Positions 1-5,788 of a stretch of DNA of 8,128 bases are shown here, piece after piece. This DNA comes from Planctomycetia bacterium (lineage in GTDB: Bacteria > Planctomycetota > Planctomycetia > Pirellulales > UBA1268). The stretch is from contig RGVT01000105.1 in assembly GCA_010027105.1 (NCBI GenBank), forward strand, positions 1 through 8,128, given 5' to 3'. The notes under the pieces were generated by a model that saw nothing but the letters and a program-made list of their open reading frames with translations, ran no database searches and was not told the DNA's origin. Position 1 is the stretch's first letter. Every line of letters starts with the position of its first letter. Both the position numbers and the translations under genes were made by a program.

Positions 1-2
1 GC

Positions 3-206
3 TCCTGCCGGCGGCCGTCGTTCATGGAGTTCCGTTCCCCGTGCTCGTCCCGGGCTCCGGCCTACGCCGCGCCCCCGTGCGGTGCCCCGGCCTGCGCGCC
101 CGCCTGCGACCCCTGCCAGTCGGCGGCCCCGTGCTGCGACGAGGGCCCGGCGGTGCCGGCACCCGCCGCGGCGCCGGTCGTGCGGGAGCAGGGCACGTTC
201 AGCTGA
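3..206 (+). CDS. C-terminal end of a Cys/Pro/Ala-rich protein (partial, 5' end outside window)
   Basis: An open frame runs from the left edge to a TGA at 204-206. An internal ATG lies at 24, but the frame is open upstream of it, so the gene probably begins outside the window. The visible part is dominated by Cys, Pro and Ala, with C spaced in PC, AC and CC pairs (for example CGAPACAPACDPCQ and PCCDEG). It ends in a Pro/Ala linker and a short polar tail (VVREQGTFS). No catalytic motif is seen. Such composition suggests an exported or envelope-associated small protein, but this is inference. The lipoprotein-like gene at 5935-6348 has similar PCG and CQSA-type patches. The frame could also be chance coding potential in GC-rich DNA. 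The identity is unknown. Confidence 0.5.
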   Translation, partial: SCRRPSFMEFRSPCSSRAPAYAAPPCGAPACAPACDPCQSAAPCCDEGPAVPAPAAAPVVREQGTFS

Positions 207-232
207 CCGCCCGCTGACGACCGCCCGAACCG

Positions 233-238
233 TATACT
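233..238 (+). promoter_or_regulatory. Candidate -10 box for ffh
   Basis: TATACT is one of the few AT-rich hexamers in this region. It lies 35 bases before the ffh ATG, just after the stop codon of the upstream gene. No convincing -35 hexamer sits 16-18 bases upstream, so this is a weak call. It would give a short leader of about 30 nt. Confidence 0.35.
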
Positions 239-273
239 CGACGGCTTTCCGCGGGCCCCGGCCCGGAGCCGCC

Positions 274-1746
274 ATGTTCGAATCGCTCTCCGCCTCGCTC
301 TCCGCAGCCCTCGGCGCTTTTCGCGGCCGCGGTCGCCTCACCGAGGCGAACATGCGCGAGGGGCTCGGGGCGGTGCGAACGGCGCTCCTCGAGGCGGACG
401 TCGCCTACGACGTGGCCGACCGGTTCCTCGACCGCGTCGCGGCCGACGCCGTCGGGGCCCGCGTACTCGAATCGCTCGACCCGGCCCAGCAGCTCGTCGG
501 CATCGTGCACCGCGAGCTCGTGAACCTCATGGGCCCGGTGGACCATTCGCTCCACCTCGAGCCCGGCCGCACCACGATCCTCATGCTCTGCGGCCTGCAG
601 GGCTCGGGCAAGACGACCTCCTGCGCGAAGCTCGCCAAGAAGATTCTCTCCCAGGGCCGCGGCGCGATGCTCGTGGCCGCCGACCTGCAGCGTCCCGCCG
701 CCATCGAGCAGCTCGCCGTGCTCGGCCGGCAGCTCGGCGTGCACGTGCACGTGCCGGACGGCGTCACCGATCCGGTCGCCGTCTGCCAGGCGGGCGTGGC
801 CCGGGCGCGGAAGGAGGGCATCTCGGCGGTGATCCTCGACACCGCCGGCCGGCTCTCGATCGACGAGGCCCTGATGCGGGAGCTCTCGCGCATCGACCGT
901 ACCGTGGGCCCCGACCAGGTCTATCTCGTCGTCGACGCGATGACCGGCCAGGACGCCGTCCGCAGCGCCCGGGCCTTCAACGACGCCCTCGAGCTCGACG
1001 GCGTGATCATGACCAAGCTCGACGGCGACGCCCGCGGCGGCGCCGCGCTCTCGGTGAAGGACGTCACCGGCGTCCCGATCAAGTTCGTCGGCACAGGCGA
1101 GCAGATCGAGGCCCTCGAAGACTTCCATCCCGACCGCATGGCCGGCCGGATCCTCGGCATGGGCGACGTCGTGTCGCTCGTCGAGGAGGCGCAGCGCACC
1201 TTCGACCAGGAGGAGATGCGGCGGCAGGAGGAGCGGCTCAAAGCGGGGCAATTCACCCTCGACGACTTCAAGGCCACGCTCCTGCAGACCCGCCGCCTCG
1301 GGCCCCTGGGCAGGGTGCTCGGCATGATCCCCGGCATGGGAGGCATGCAGGAGATGCTCAGCGGAGCCGACCTCGAGAAGGACATGAACCGCCTCTTCGG
1401 AATCATCGACTCGATGACCCCCGACGAGCGCCGCGACCCCTCGCGCGTGATCGACCAGTCGCGGCGCCGGCGGATCGCCGCCGGCGCCGGCGTGCCGCCG
1501 GCGGAGGTGAGCGACCTCGTCAAGCAGTTCGACGGCATGGCCGCGCTCATGAAGGGCATGGCGGGCCTGGGCATGCGCGACCGCATGCGCGAGGTGCAGA
1601 AACTCCAGGCCGGCCTCTCCAACCCCGCCGCCCGCCTGGCCCGCCCCAAGGGCGACACCGGCAAGCGGCTCACCGCCGACGAACGCCGCAAGCTCAAGAA
1701 GCAGCGCGAAAAGGACGCCCGCCGCAAGAAGCGCGACGGCCGGTGA
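274..1746 (+). CDS. ffh: Signal recognition particle protein Ffh (SRP54 GTPase)
   Basis: This 490-aa GTPase subunit of the signal recognition particle binds 4.5S/SRP RNA and signal sequences of nascent membrane proteins, and docks with FtsY at the inner membrane. The N domain (about residues 1-95) precedes the G domain. The P-loop GLQGSGKTT is at 107-115, DTAGR at 189-193 and TKLDGDARGG from 247. The signature GTGEQIEALEDFHPDRMAGR closes the G domain. The Met-rich M domain follows, with LGRVLGMIPGMGGM near 345 and the RNA-binding RRRRIAAGAG at 397-406. A Lys/Arg-rich tail (about 464-490) makes it longer than E. coli Ffh (453 aa). The ATG at 274 has GGAG at 265-268. An in-frame ATG at 82 is unlikely because its extra 64 residues are low-complexity Arg/Pro/Ala and overlap the upstream gene. 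rpsP follows, separated by an inserted repeat. Confidence 0.97.
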   Translation: MFESLSASLSAALGAFRGRGRLTEANMREGLGAVRTALLEADVAYDVADRFLDRVAADAVGARVLESLDPAQQLVGIVHRELVNLMGPVDHSLHLEPGRTTILMLCGLQGSGKTTSCAKLAKKILSQGRGAMLVAADLQRPAAIEQLAVLGRQLGVHVHVPDGVTDPVAVCQAGVARARKEGISAVILDTAGRLSIDEALMRELSRIDRTVGPDQVYLVVDAMTGQDAVRSARAFNDALELDGVIMTKLDGDARGGAALSVKDVTGVPIKFVGTGEQIEALEDFHPDRMAGRILGMGDVVSLVEEAQRTFDQEEMRRQEERLKAGQFTLDDFKATLLQTRRLGPLGRVLGMIPGMGGMQEMLSGADLEKDMNRLFGIIDSMTPDERRDPSRVIDQSRRRRIAAGAGVPPAEVSDLVKQFDGMAALMKGMAGLGMRDRMREVQKLQAGLSNPAARLARPKGDTGKRLTADERRKLKKQREKDARRKKRDGR

Positions 1747-1810
1747 CGATTGCGCGCATGAAGAACTCACGAAGTCTGCTTCATAACCGAGGGTGAGCGC
1801 TTCGTTGATC
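1747..1810. other. ffh 3' flank with a small hairpin
   Basis: This short non-coding stretch contains GAAG-TCTG-CTTC (1771-1782) nested in ATGAAG (1758-1763) and CTTCAT (1779-1784), which are alternative pairings of one weak stem-loop. No T-run follows, so an intrinsic terminator for ffh is not supported. GATC at 1807-1810 abuts the large foldback repeat, and GATC recurs at 2157-2160 beyond the other end. This is a weak candidate for a duplicated target site. Confidence 0.3.
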
Positions 1811-2151
1811 GCGCCGGCTTCGGGCCACCCGATCCCTCTCGCCGGACGTTCGCCTTCGCCCTCCAGGCTTCGGCTCACTCGGATTTGCCTGCGCTGCGCC
1901 ATCCATGGCTTCGCTGGTCAAATACGCCGGCTCAAGGGACACGGGTGGCCCGAAGCCTCCTCAACTGGAAAAGGGGAGGCAAGGGGTTGCCCGTGCCCTC
2001 GAGCGGGCTGTGGGAGCGAGCGCAGCCATGGATGGCGAAAGCGAAGCGGACACGCAGAGAGCCGAGGCCGGGCACCGATCCGCCGTAGGCGGATTGGTCG
2101 GGCCGAGGCGAACGTCAAGCGAGAGGGTCCGGGCAACCCCGAGCCGGCGCG
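1811..2151. repeat. ~340-nt foldback element (imperfect palindrome along its full length)
   Basis: The left arm (about 1811-1962) and right arm (about 1972-2151) are imperfect reverse complements over nearly their whole length. The outer ends pair 1812-1860 with 2101-2150, including an exact CGAACGT/ACGTTCG-type core and GAGAGGG/CCCTCTC. The middle has a perfect 12-nt match: GCCATCCATGGC at 1898-1909 against GCCATGGATGGC at 2025-2036. The inner part pairs the 1926-1962 region with 1974-2007, leaving a loop of roughly ten bases around AACTGGAAAA (1963-1972). The right arm alone has an extra hairpin at 2074-2098. No open frame in it resembles a known protein. It sits between two normally adjacent housekeeping genes, and its tip recurs at 8091-8128. 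It is best read as a non-autonomous, MITE-like or structured dispersed repeat; a transcribed structured RNA is an alternative. Confidence 0.8.
2074..2098. repeat. Nested hairpin in the right arm of the foldback element
   Basis: ATCCGCC (2078-2084), loop GTA and GGCGGAT (2088-2094) pair perfectly. The stem extends to 11 pairs (2074-2098) with one G-T. The opposite arm of the large foldback has no counterpart, so this hairpin would protrude from the long stem. Confidence 0.7.
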
Positions 2152-2295
2152 CATGCGATCCGGGAAAGATAGCGCCAGCCTGTTCTACGTCCGGATTTGA
2201 GCGGGAAAAACGCGTTCGCGGGGGTGGGCTTGGGTTTGGGCGGCGGCGCGGTAGGGTAATAGGCTCGGTACACGTCAAGCGAGGAGTTCCCGACC
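2152..2295. promoter_or_regulatory. rpsP upstream region with a weak promoter candidate
   Basis: This is the non-coding stretch between the foldback element and rpsP. TTGGGT (2230-2235), a 16-base spacer and TAGGGT (2252-2257, followed by AAT) form a plausible but weak sigma70-type promoter. The same TAGGGT with a 16-base spacer to a TTG hexamer occurs before the lipoprotein gene at 5850-5855. ACGTCAAGCGAG at 2272-2283 repeats exactly a 12-mer of the foldback element (2112-2123) and runs into the rpsP ribosome binding site GAGGAG (2281-2286). Confidence 0.35.
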
Positions 2296-2769
2296 GTGGC
2301 AGTGGCGATTCGGATGAAGCGGATTGGCCGGAAGAACCGGGCCTATTACAGGATCTGCGCGACCGACAAGCGGAGCCCGCGCGACGGCCGCGTGATCGAG
2401 GTCATCGGGACGTACGATCCCTCCATTCCCGACACCGACGCCCGCTGCGCCCTCGACGGAGCGCGGCTCCAGCACTGGCTGTCGGTCGGGGCCCAGCCGA
2501 GCCCCACGGTGCGGGTGCTGATCAAGAAATACGGCCCTGCCGGCACGCGGCTGAAGGAAATGGAGGCGGCCCGGGCGAAAGTGGCGTTGCCTCGCGTGAT
2601 TCCCGATCCGGGCCCGCCGGCGTTCGTCCCCGAAGTGAAGACGGAGCCAGCCGCGGAGCCCGCGCAGGCCGAGGCCGAGGCGGCGGTCGCCACGGCGGAG
2701 CCGGCTGCCGAGCCCGCCGCCGAAACGCCCCCCGCGCCGCCGGCCGACGCGGAGCCCGCCGCCGGCTGA
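2296..2769 (+). CDS. rpsP: 30S ribosomal protein bS16
   Basis: A small-subunit ribosomal protein that binds 16S rRNA and is needed for 30S assembly. Residues 1 to about 85 match the bS16 core: MAVAIRMKRIGRKNRAYYRI at the start, RDGRVIEVIGTYDP (29-42), then LQHWLSVGAQPSPTVRVLIKKYG. E. coli bS16 has 82 residues; this product has 157. After a Pro-rich linker (about 98-112) comes an acidic Ala/Glu/Pro tail to the C-terminus, with no recognisable fold. The start is GTG at 2296, with GAGGAG (2281-2286) nine bases upstream, and the N-terminus fits the family exactly. It leads the rpsP-trmD-rplS group. rimM, which commonly follows rpsP in other bacteria, is absent between it and trmD. Confidence 0.96.
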   Translation: MAVAIRMKRIGRKNRAYYRICATDKRSPRDGRVIEVIGTYDPSIPDTDARCALDGARLQHWLSVGAQPSPTVRVLIKKYGPAGTRLKEMEAARAKVALPRVIPDPGPPAFVPEVKTEPAAEPAQAEAEAAVATAEPAAEPAAETPPAPPADAEPAAG

Positions 2770-2851
2770 CACCGGAGTTGACACCCGTCGTGCCAGGGCC
2801 GCGGCCGCCGACGGCGCGCCGCCGGCCCGGGACCATGGCCGAGAGTTTCCG

Positions 2852-3550
2852 ATGCGCATCGACATCCTCACGCTGTTTCCCGGGATGTTCACCGGCTTCC
2901 TCGAGGGGAGCCTGCTCGGGGCGGCCCGCGCCCGCGGCCTGCTCGACGTCCGCGTGACCGACATCCGCGACTTCGCGGAAGGAGTGCACCGGCAGGTCGA
3001 CGACCGTCCGTTCGGCGGCGGCCCCGGCATGCTGCTCATGCCCGGCCCGGTGGTGGACTGCGTCGAGAGCGTGCAGCGCGCCGGTGCGGCCCCCGGCCAC
3101 CTCGTCATGCTCACCCCCGGCGGTCGGCGGCTCGACCAGGCGACCGTCGAGGAGTTCGCCCGCCGCGAGCGGATCGTGCTCATGTGCGGCCGCTACGAGG
3201 GCTTCGACGACCGCGTCCGCCAGACGCTCCATCCCGACGAGATCTCGATCGGCGACTTCGTGCTCTCCGGCGGCGAGGTGGCCGCGATGGTGATCGTCGA
3301 CGCCGTCTCGCGGCTCGTGCCCGGCGTGCTCGGCGACGACGAGAGCGCCCGCCAGGATTCGTTCTCCGGAGCCGGCCGGCTCGTGGAGGGCCCCCAGTAC
3401 ACGCGGCCGCGGGAGTTCCGCGGCCTCGCCGTGCCCGAGGTGCTGCTCTCGGGCGACCACCGGCGGATCGCCGCGTGGCGGCACGAGCAGGCCGTCGCGG
3501 CCACCAGCCGGCGCACCCATGTCAGTCAGACCGAAAGGAGCACCCCTTGA
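2852..3550 (+). CDS. trmD: tRNA (guanine37-N1)-methyltransferase TrmD
   Basis: TrmD transfers a methyl group from S-adenosylmethionine to G37 next to the anticodon, preventing frameshifting. This 232-aa protein begins MRIDILTLFPGMF and keeps the SPOUT trefoil-knot motifs: LTPGGRRLDQ, MCGRYEGFDDRV (111-122) and SIGDFVLSGGE (132-142). The catalytic/tRNA segment is seen as RQDSFS...LVEGPQYTRP, and the C-terminal domain motif as VPEVLLSGDHRRIAAWR. The length is slightly below the E. coli enzyme (255 aa), with a shorter C-terminus. The start codon is ATG at 2852, with a modest GAGAG at 2841-2845. The 82-base gap after rpsP is GC-rich and contains a stray TTGACA (2778-2783) without a matching -10. 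Its stop codon overlaps the rplS start, implying translational coupling. Confidence 0.97.
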   Translation: MRIDILTLFPGMFTGFLEGSLLGAARARGLLDVRVTDIRDFAEGVHRQVDDRPFGGGPGMLLMPGPVVDCVESVQRAGAAPGHLVMLTPGGRRLDQATVEEFARRERIVLMCGRYEGFDDRVRQTLHPDEISIGDFVLSGGEVAAMVIVDAVSRLVPGVLGDDESARQDSFSGAGRLVEGPQYTRPREFRGLAVPEVLLSGDHRRIAAWRHEQAVAATSRRTHVSQTERSTP

Positions 3551-3963
3551 GCCGGAAGATCCTCGCCCATGTGGAGGCCTCGAGCCTCAAGCCCGAGACG
3601 GCCTCGTTCGCGATCGGCGACACCGTCGACGTCCACACCCGCATCCTCGAAGGCGAGAAGGAGCGCGTGCAAATCTTCAACGGCGTCGTCATCGCCCGCA
3701 GCGGCTCGGGCAGCCGCGAGATGTTCACCGTGCGGCGGATCGTCGCGGGAGAGGGCGTGGAACGGAAGTTTCCGCTCCACTCGCCGAAGATCGCCAAGAT
3801 CGAGGTCAAGCGGTCGGGCGTGTCGCGGCGGGCGAAGCTCTACTACCTGCGCGACCGCGTCGGCAAGGCCGTGCGGCTCCGCGAGAAGCGCGAGGAGCAG
3901 GCGGAGGCCGCCACCGCGAACGCCAAGAAGCCGGCCAAGAAGGCGGTCGCAGCCAAGGCCTGA
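3547..3963 (+). CDS. rplS: 50S ribosomal protein bL19
   Basis: A large-subunit ribosomal protein near the 30S-50S interface. The 138-aa product shows the bL19 core: FAIGDTVDVHTRILEGEKER, QIFNGVVIARSGSGSREMFTVRRI, GVERKFPLHSPKIAKIEVKR and AKLYYLRDRVGKAVRLREKR. A Glu/Ala then Lys/Ala-rich tail of about 23 residues follows; E. coli bL19 has 115. The start is an uncommon TTG at 3547, supported by AAAGGAG (3534-3540) six bases upstream and by the natural N-terminus SRKILAHVEASSLKPETASF. No ATG lies near the expected start. TTG shares bases with the trmD stop (TTGA, 3547-3550), so translation is probably coupled. A foldback-rich region follows. Confidence 0.96.
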   Translation: MSRKILAHVEASSLKPETASFAIGDTVDVHTRILEGEKERVQIFNGVVIARSGSGSREMFTVRRIVAGEGVERKFPLHSPKIAKIEVKRSGVSRRAKLYYLRDRVGKAVRLREKREEQAEAATANAKKPAKKAVAAKA

Positions 3964-3964
3964 G

Positions 3965-4082
3965 CCTCGCCTGAATTGGTGGCAAGGCGAGGGGGTCGGC
4001 GAACGCTCGAGGAGCCTTGGGCCGCCGCGGCCCACGCGACAATCCGCAAGGACTCGCATAGCGAGCGACTTTTGCCGCCCCC
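3965..4082. repeat. rplS-yraN intergenic foldback structures, possible terminator
   Basis: CCTCGCCT (3965-3972) pairs perfectly with AGGCGAGG (3985-3992). A second nested foldback runs from about 3991 to 4082: GGGGGTCGGC pairs with GCCGCCCCC (4074-4082), CGCTCG (4004-4009) with CGAGCG (4062-4067), GAGCCTT (4012-4018) with AAGGACTC (4048-4055, one bulge), and TGGGCCG (4018-4024) with CGGCCCA (4028-4034). A local alternative, CTCGC-ATA-GCGAG (4053-4065) followed by TTTT at 4070-4073, could act as a weak terminator for the ribosomal operon. The two main folds are mutually exclusive at 3991-3992 only. Confidence 0.55.
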
Positions 4083-4117
4083 GAGCCGTTGATTGGTCTT
4101 CCAAGGTTCAACAGGTC

Positions 4118-4489
4118 ATGCGCCCGTCTCGTGATACGGTCGGCCGACGGGGCGAGGACGAGGCGGCGCGGTATCTGCGGAGCATCGGCTACCGGATCGT
4201 GGCCACCCGCGAACGGGTGCTGCGCGGCGACATCGACATCGTGGCCCTCGACGGCCGCACGGTGGTGTTCGTGGAGGTGCGGTCGCGGAGCGACACGTCC
4301 CACGGCCACCCGGCGGAGACCGTCGGCTGGCAGAAGCAGCGCCGCGTGGCCCAACTCGCCACCGCCTACATCCGCCGCCACCGTCTCGAGGACTGCTCGG
4401 TGCGGATCGACGTCGTGACCGTGACGTTCGACGCGGCCGACGGCGGGCCGCGCGTCGAGCACTTTCAGAACGCGTTCGAGAGCCCCTGA
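4118..4489 (+). CDS. yraN: UPF0102 family protein YraN (predicted endonuclease-like fold)
   Basis: The 123-aa product matches the UPF0102/YraN family: TVGRRGEDEAARYLRSIGYRI at the N-terminus, then GDIDIVALDGRTVVFVEVRSRS (about residues 37-58) and a helical segment KQRRVAQLATAYIRRH. It ends with VRIDVVTVTF and a histidine-containing C-terminus. The D-x-D plus E-V-R arrangement resembles the active site of restriction-endonuclease-like nucleases, with Arg in the place where a Lys is often found. The cellular role of the family is not firmly established. It is often found near rplS/rnhB, as here, although rnhB is missing. The ATG at 4118 fits the family N-terminus; the ribosome binding site is weak (CAAGG at 4102-4106, ACAGG at 4111-4115). 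Its last 25 bases overlap the convergent phosphatase gene. Confidence 0.9.
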   Translation: MRPSRDTVGRRGEDEAARYLRSIGYRIVATRERVLRGDIDIVALDGRTVVFVEVRSRSDTSHGHPAETVGWQKQRRVAQLATAYIRRHRLEDCSVRIDVVTVTFDAADGGPRVEHFQNAFESP

Positions 4490-5511
4490 GCCGTGAGCTC
4501 GCCCAGTTCCTCGGCGGCATCGAACACGCCGAGCGTCCCCGCGGGCAGCCGCCGCGCGAGGCGGTCGAGCCGGGCGGTGATCTTCACGGGCGGCGAACGT
4601 CCGGGGACGCGGCGAATCGCGATCCCCGCCACCTGGTGGCCGCGCCGCCTGGCCACCGCCGCGTAGACCTCGGGATCGCGCTCGCCCGAGTCGCCCACGA
4701 GCAGGAACCGCCGCCCCGGAAACTCCGCCATGATCCGCTCGATCGCCCGGCGCTTCGACCGCTTCCGCGAGGGGAGCCGGCCGAGCGGCGTCGAGTCCTT
4801 GAGCCGGAAGAGCTTGAGGTGCAGCGAGCCCGACGGCAGGCCCGCGTCTGCCAGGAACCCGTCGAGGCAGGCGGCGAGCTGCCACGGGCTCGCGGAGACG
4901 TAGTGGAAGGCCGCGCCCCGCGCCTGCCAGTCGCGGTAGACGTCGGCGATGCCCGAGACGGCGCGGAACTCGCGGACGAACGTGTTGGCGAGCAGTTCGC
5001 GACGATTCGCCACGTTCGTCTCCTTCACGGTGTCGTCGATGTCGGAGATGACCGACAGGCCGAGATCGTCCACCAGGTGCACGCGGCCCCCCGGGGTCGG
5101 CACGGCGTCGGCGTCGTGATCTTCGGCCGCGAGCCCGGCGTAGGCGATCCAGCGACCGTCCGGCCCACAGCGGGTGGTGGCCCGTTGCACCTCGGCGTCG
5201 TCGAGCTCGATCATCGCCTCGAAGTGGCCGCTGCGGTCGGTCTGGCCGGCGTCGTAGACCCGCCCGGCCAGCTCCACCCGCACCGGCTGGCCGGCCACGC
5301 GCTGGAAGAGGAAGGCCTCGGCGCGCCGCTGGAACACCGGCGAGGCCGTCTGCTCCTCGTCGAGGTCGAGCAGCCGCTTGAGCACCGCGATGGCGAGCGT
5401 GCGCCGCCGGCTGCGCGGCGGCAGCGGACGCGTGACCATGCCCGCGATGGCCACCCTCCAGCGGTCGCGCCCGGCCGGCCGCGTCGCATAGGTCGGGAAG
5501 AAGACGATCAT
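4465..5511 (-). CDS. App1/DUF2183-domain phosphatase
   Basis: This 348-aa protein (counted from the ATG at 5511) has an N-terminal beta-rich region and a C-terminal HAD-like domain like that of yeast App1, an actin-patch-associated phosphatidate phosphatase. The phosphatase signature SVISDIDDTVKETNV includes DIDDT at residues 157-161, supplying nucleophile and acid/base Asp. YVSASPWQL (204-212) matches the conserved serine motif. KLFRLKD and SRKRSKRRAIERI supply basic residues, and GDSGERDPEVY (273-283) the final acidic motif. The substrate in bacteria is unknown; lipid phosphate is only an analogy. No signal peptide is evident. An in-frame GTG at 5547 would add 12 residues, with GGAG too far away (5567-5570); neither start has a good ribosome binding site. 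The 3' end overlaps yraN tail to tail. Confidence 0.88.
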   Translation of the reverse strand: MIVFFPTYATRPAGRDRWRVAIAGMVTRPLPPRSRRRTLAIAVLKRLLDLDEEQTASPVFQRRAEAFLFQRVAGQPVRVELAGRVYDAGQTDRSGHFEAMIELDDAEVQRATTRCGPDGRWIAYAGLAAEDHDADAVPTPGGRVHLVDDLGLSVISDIDDTVKETNVANRRELLANTFVREFRAVSGIADVYRDWQARGAAFHYVSASPWQLAACLDGFLADAGLPSGSLHLKLFRLKDSTPLGRLPSRKRSKRRAIERIMAEFPGRRFLLVGDSGERDPEVYAAVARRRGHQVAGIAIRRVPGRSPPVKITARLDRLARRLPAGTLGVFDAAEELGELTAQGLSNAF

Positions 5512-5560
5512 GGGGGCGTGCCGGGGCGGGCGGTCCGGGAGCGGCACGGGCGCCGCGTGC

Positions 5561-5590
5561 TTGCATCTCCCGGCCCACGCATTCTACAAC
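5561..5590 (+). promoter_or_regulatory. Candidate promoter for the 29-aa basic protein
   Basis: TTGCAT (5561-5566), an 18-base spacer and TACAAC (5585-5590) resemble a sigma70-type promoter, in an AT-richer island about 55 bases before the start codon at 5646. A spaced direct repeat CGTCCCGG (5602-5609 and 5612-5619) lies in the presumed leader. The prediction is based on sequence match only. Confidence 0.4.
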
Positions 5591-5645
5591 TGCCGCTCGC
5601 CCGTCCCGGAACGTCCCGGGGAGGTGGCCGATCACGGAGCGGAAC

Positions 5646-5735
5646 ATGGGTGTCAAGAAGACCGGCAAGGGCAGGCGCAAGCTCGGCCAGAAGAAGCGAC
5701 GCATGCGGGCGCGGATCCGCCACCGCAAGGGCTGA
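5646..5735 (+). CDS. 29-aa highly basic protein, likely small ribosomal protein of bS22/mS38 (COX24-like) type
   Basis: A tiny gene encoding 29 residues, 17 of them Lys, Arg or His, starting MGVKKTGKGRRKLG and ending KKRRMRARIRHRKG. It has GGAG (5636-5639) six bases before ATG, a candidate promoter upstream, and a strong intrinsic terminator 54 bases after the stop. Codons are typical of the window. This signal set supports a real, probably well-expressed monocistronic gene. The pattern of basic clusters around KKRRMR resembles the bacterial bS22 and mitochondrial mS38 (AURKAIP1/COX24) family, short rRNA-binding peptides of the small subunit. That link rests on composition and spacing, so it is tentative. 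Another nucleic-acid-binding peptide is possible. There are no acidic residues and no membrane segment. Confidence 0.75.
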   Translation: MGVKKTGKGRRKLGQKKRRMRARIRHRKG

Positions 5736-5788
5736 GCGCAGCCCCGCGGGCGGCAGGCACGCGCCGCACGACCCGCACAGTTTTCCAG

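Noticed and set aside
82..273. Upstream ATG (82) as the ffh start
   Set aside because: It would add 64 low-complexity residues absent from the family and overlap the upstream gene; ATG 274 has GGAG and the conserved N-terminus.
199..1902. 567-codon open frame antisense to ffh
   Set aside because: Mirrors the ffh codon pattern, with His/Ala/Glu/Leu-rich composition and no motif; a high-GC antisense artefact.
1811..2151. CRISPR array or insertion sequence with transposase
   Set aside because: There are no regularly spaced direct repeats and no transposase-like open frame; the structure is a single inverted foldback.
2778..2783. Consensus TTGACA between rpsP and trmD as a trmD promoter
   Set aside because: No AT-containing -10 hexamer 15-19 bases downstream; the sequence there is nearly all G and C.
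1905..2957. 350-codon open frame starting in the foldback element and crossing rpsP and trmD
   Set aside because: Arg/Gly-rich composition with no domain, out of frame with two certain genes; an open frame by chance in GC-rich DNA.
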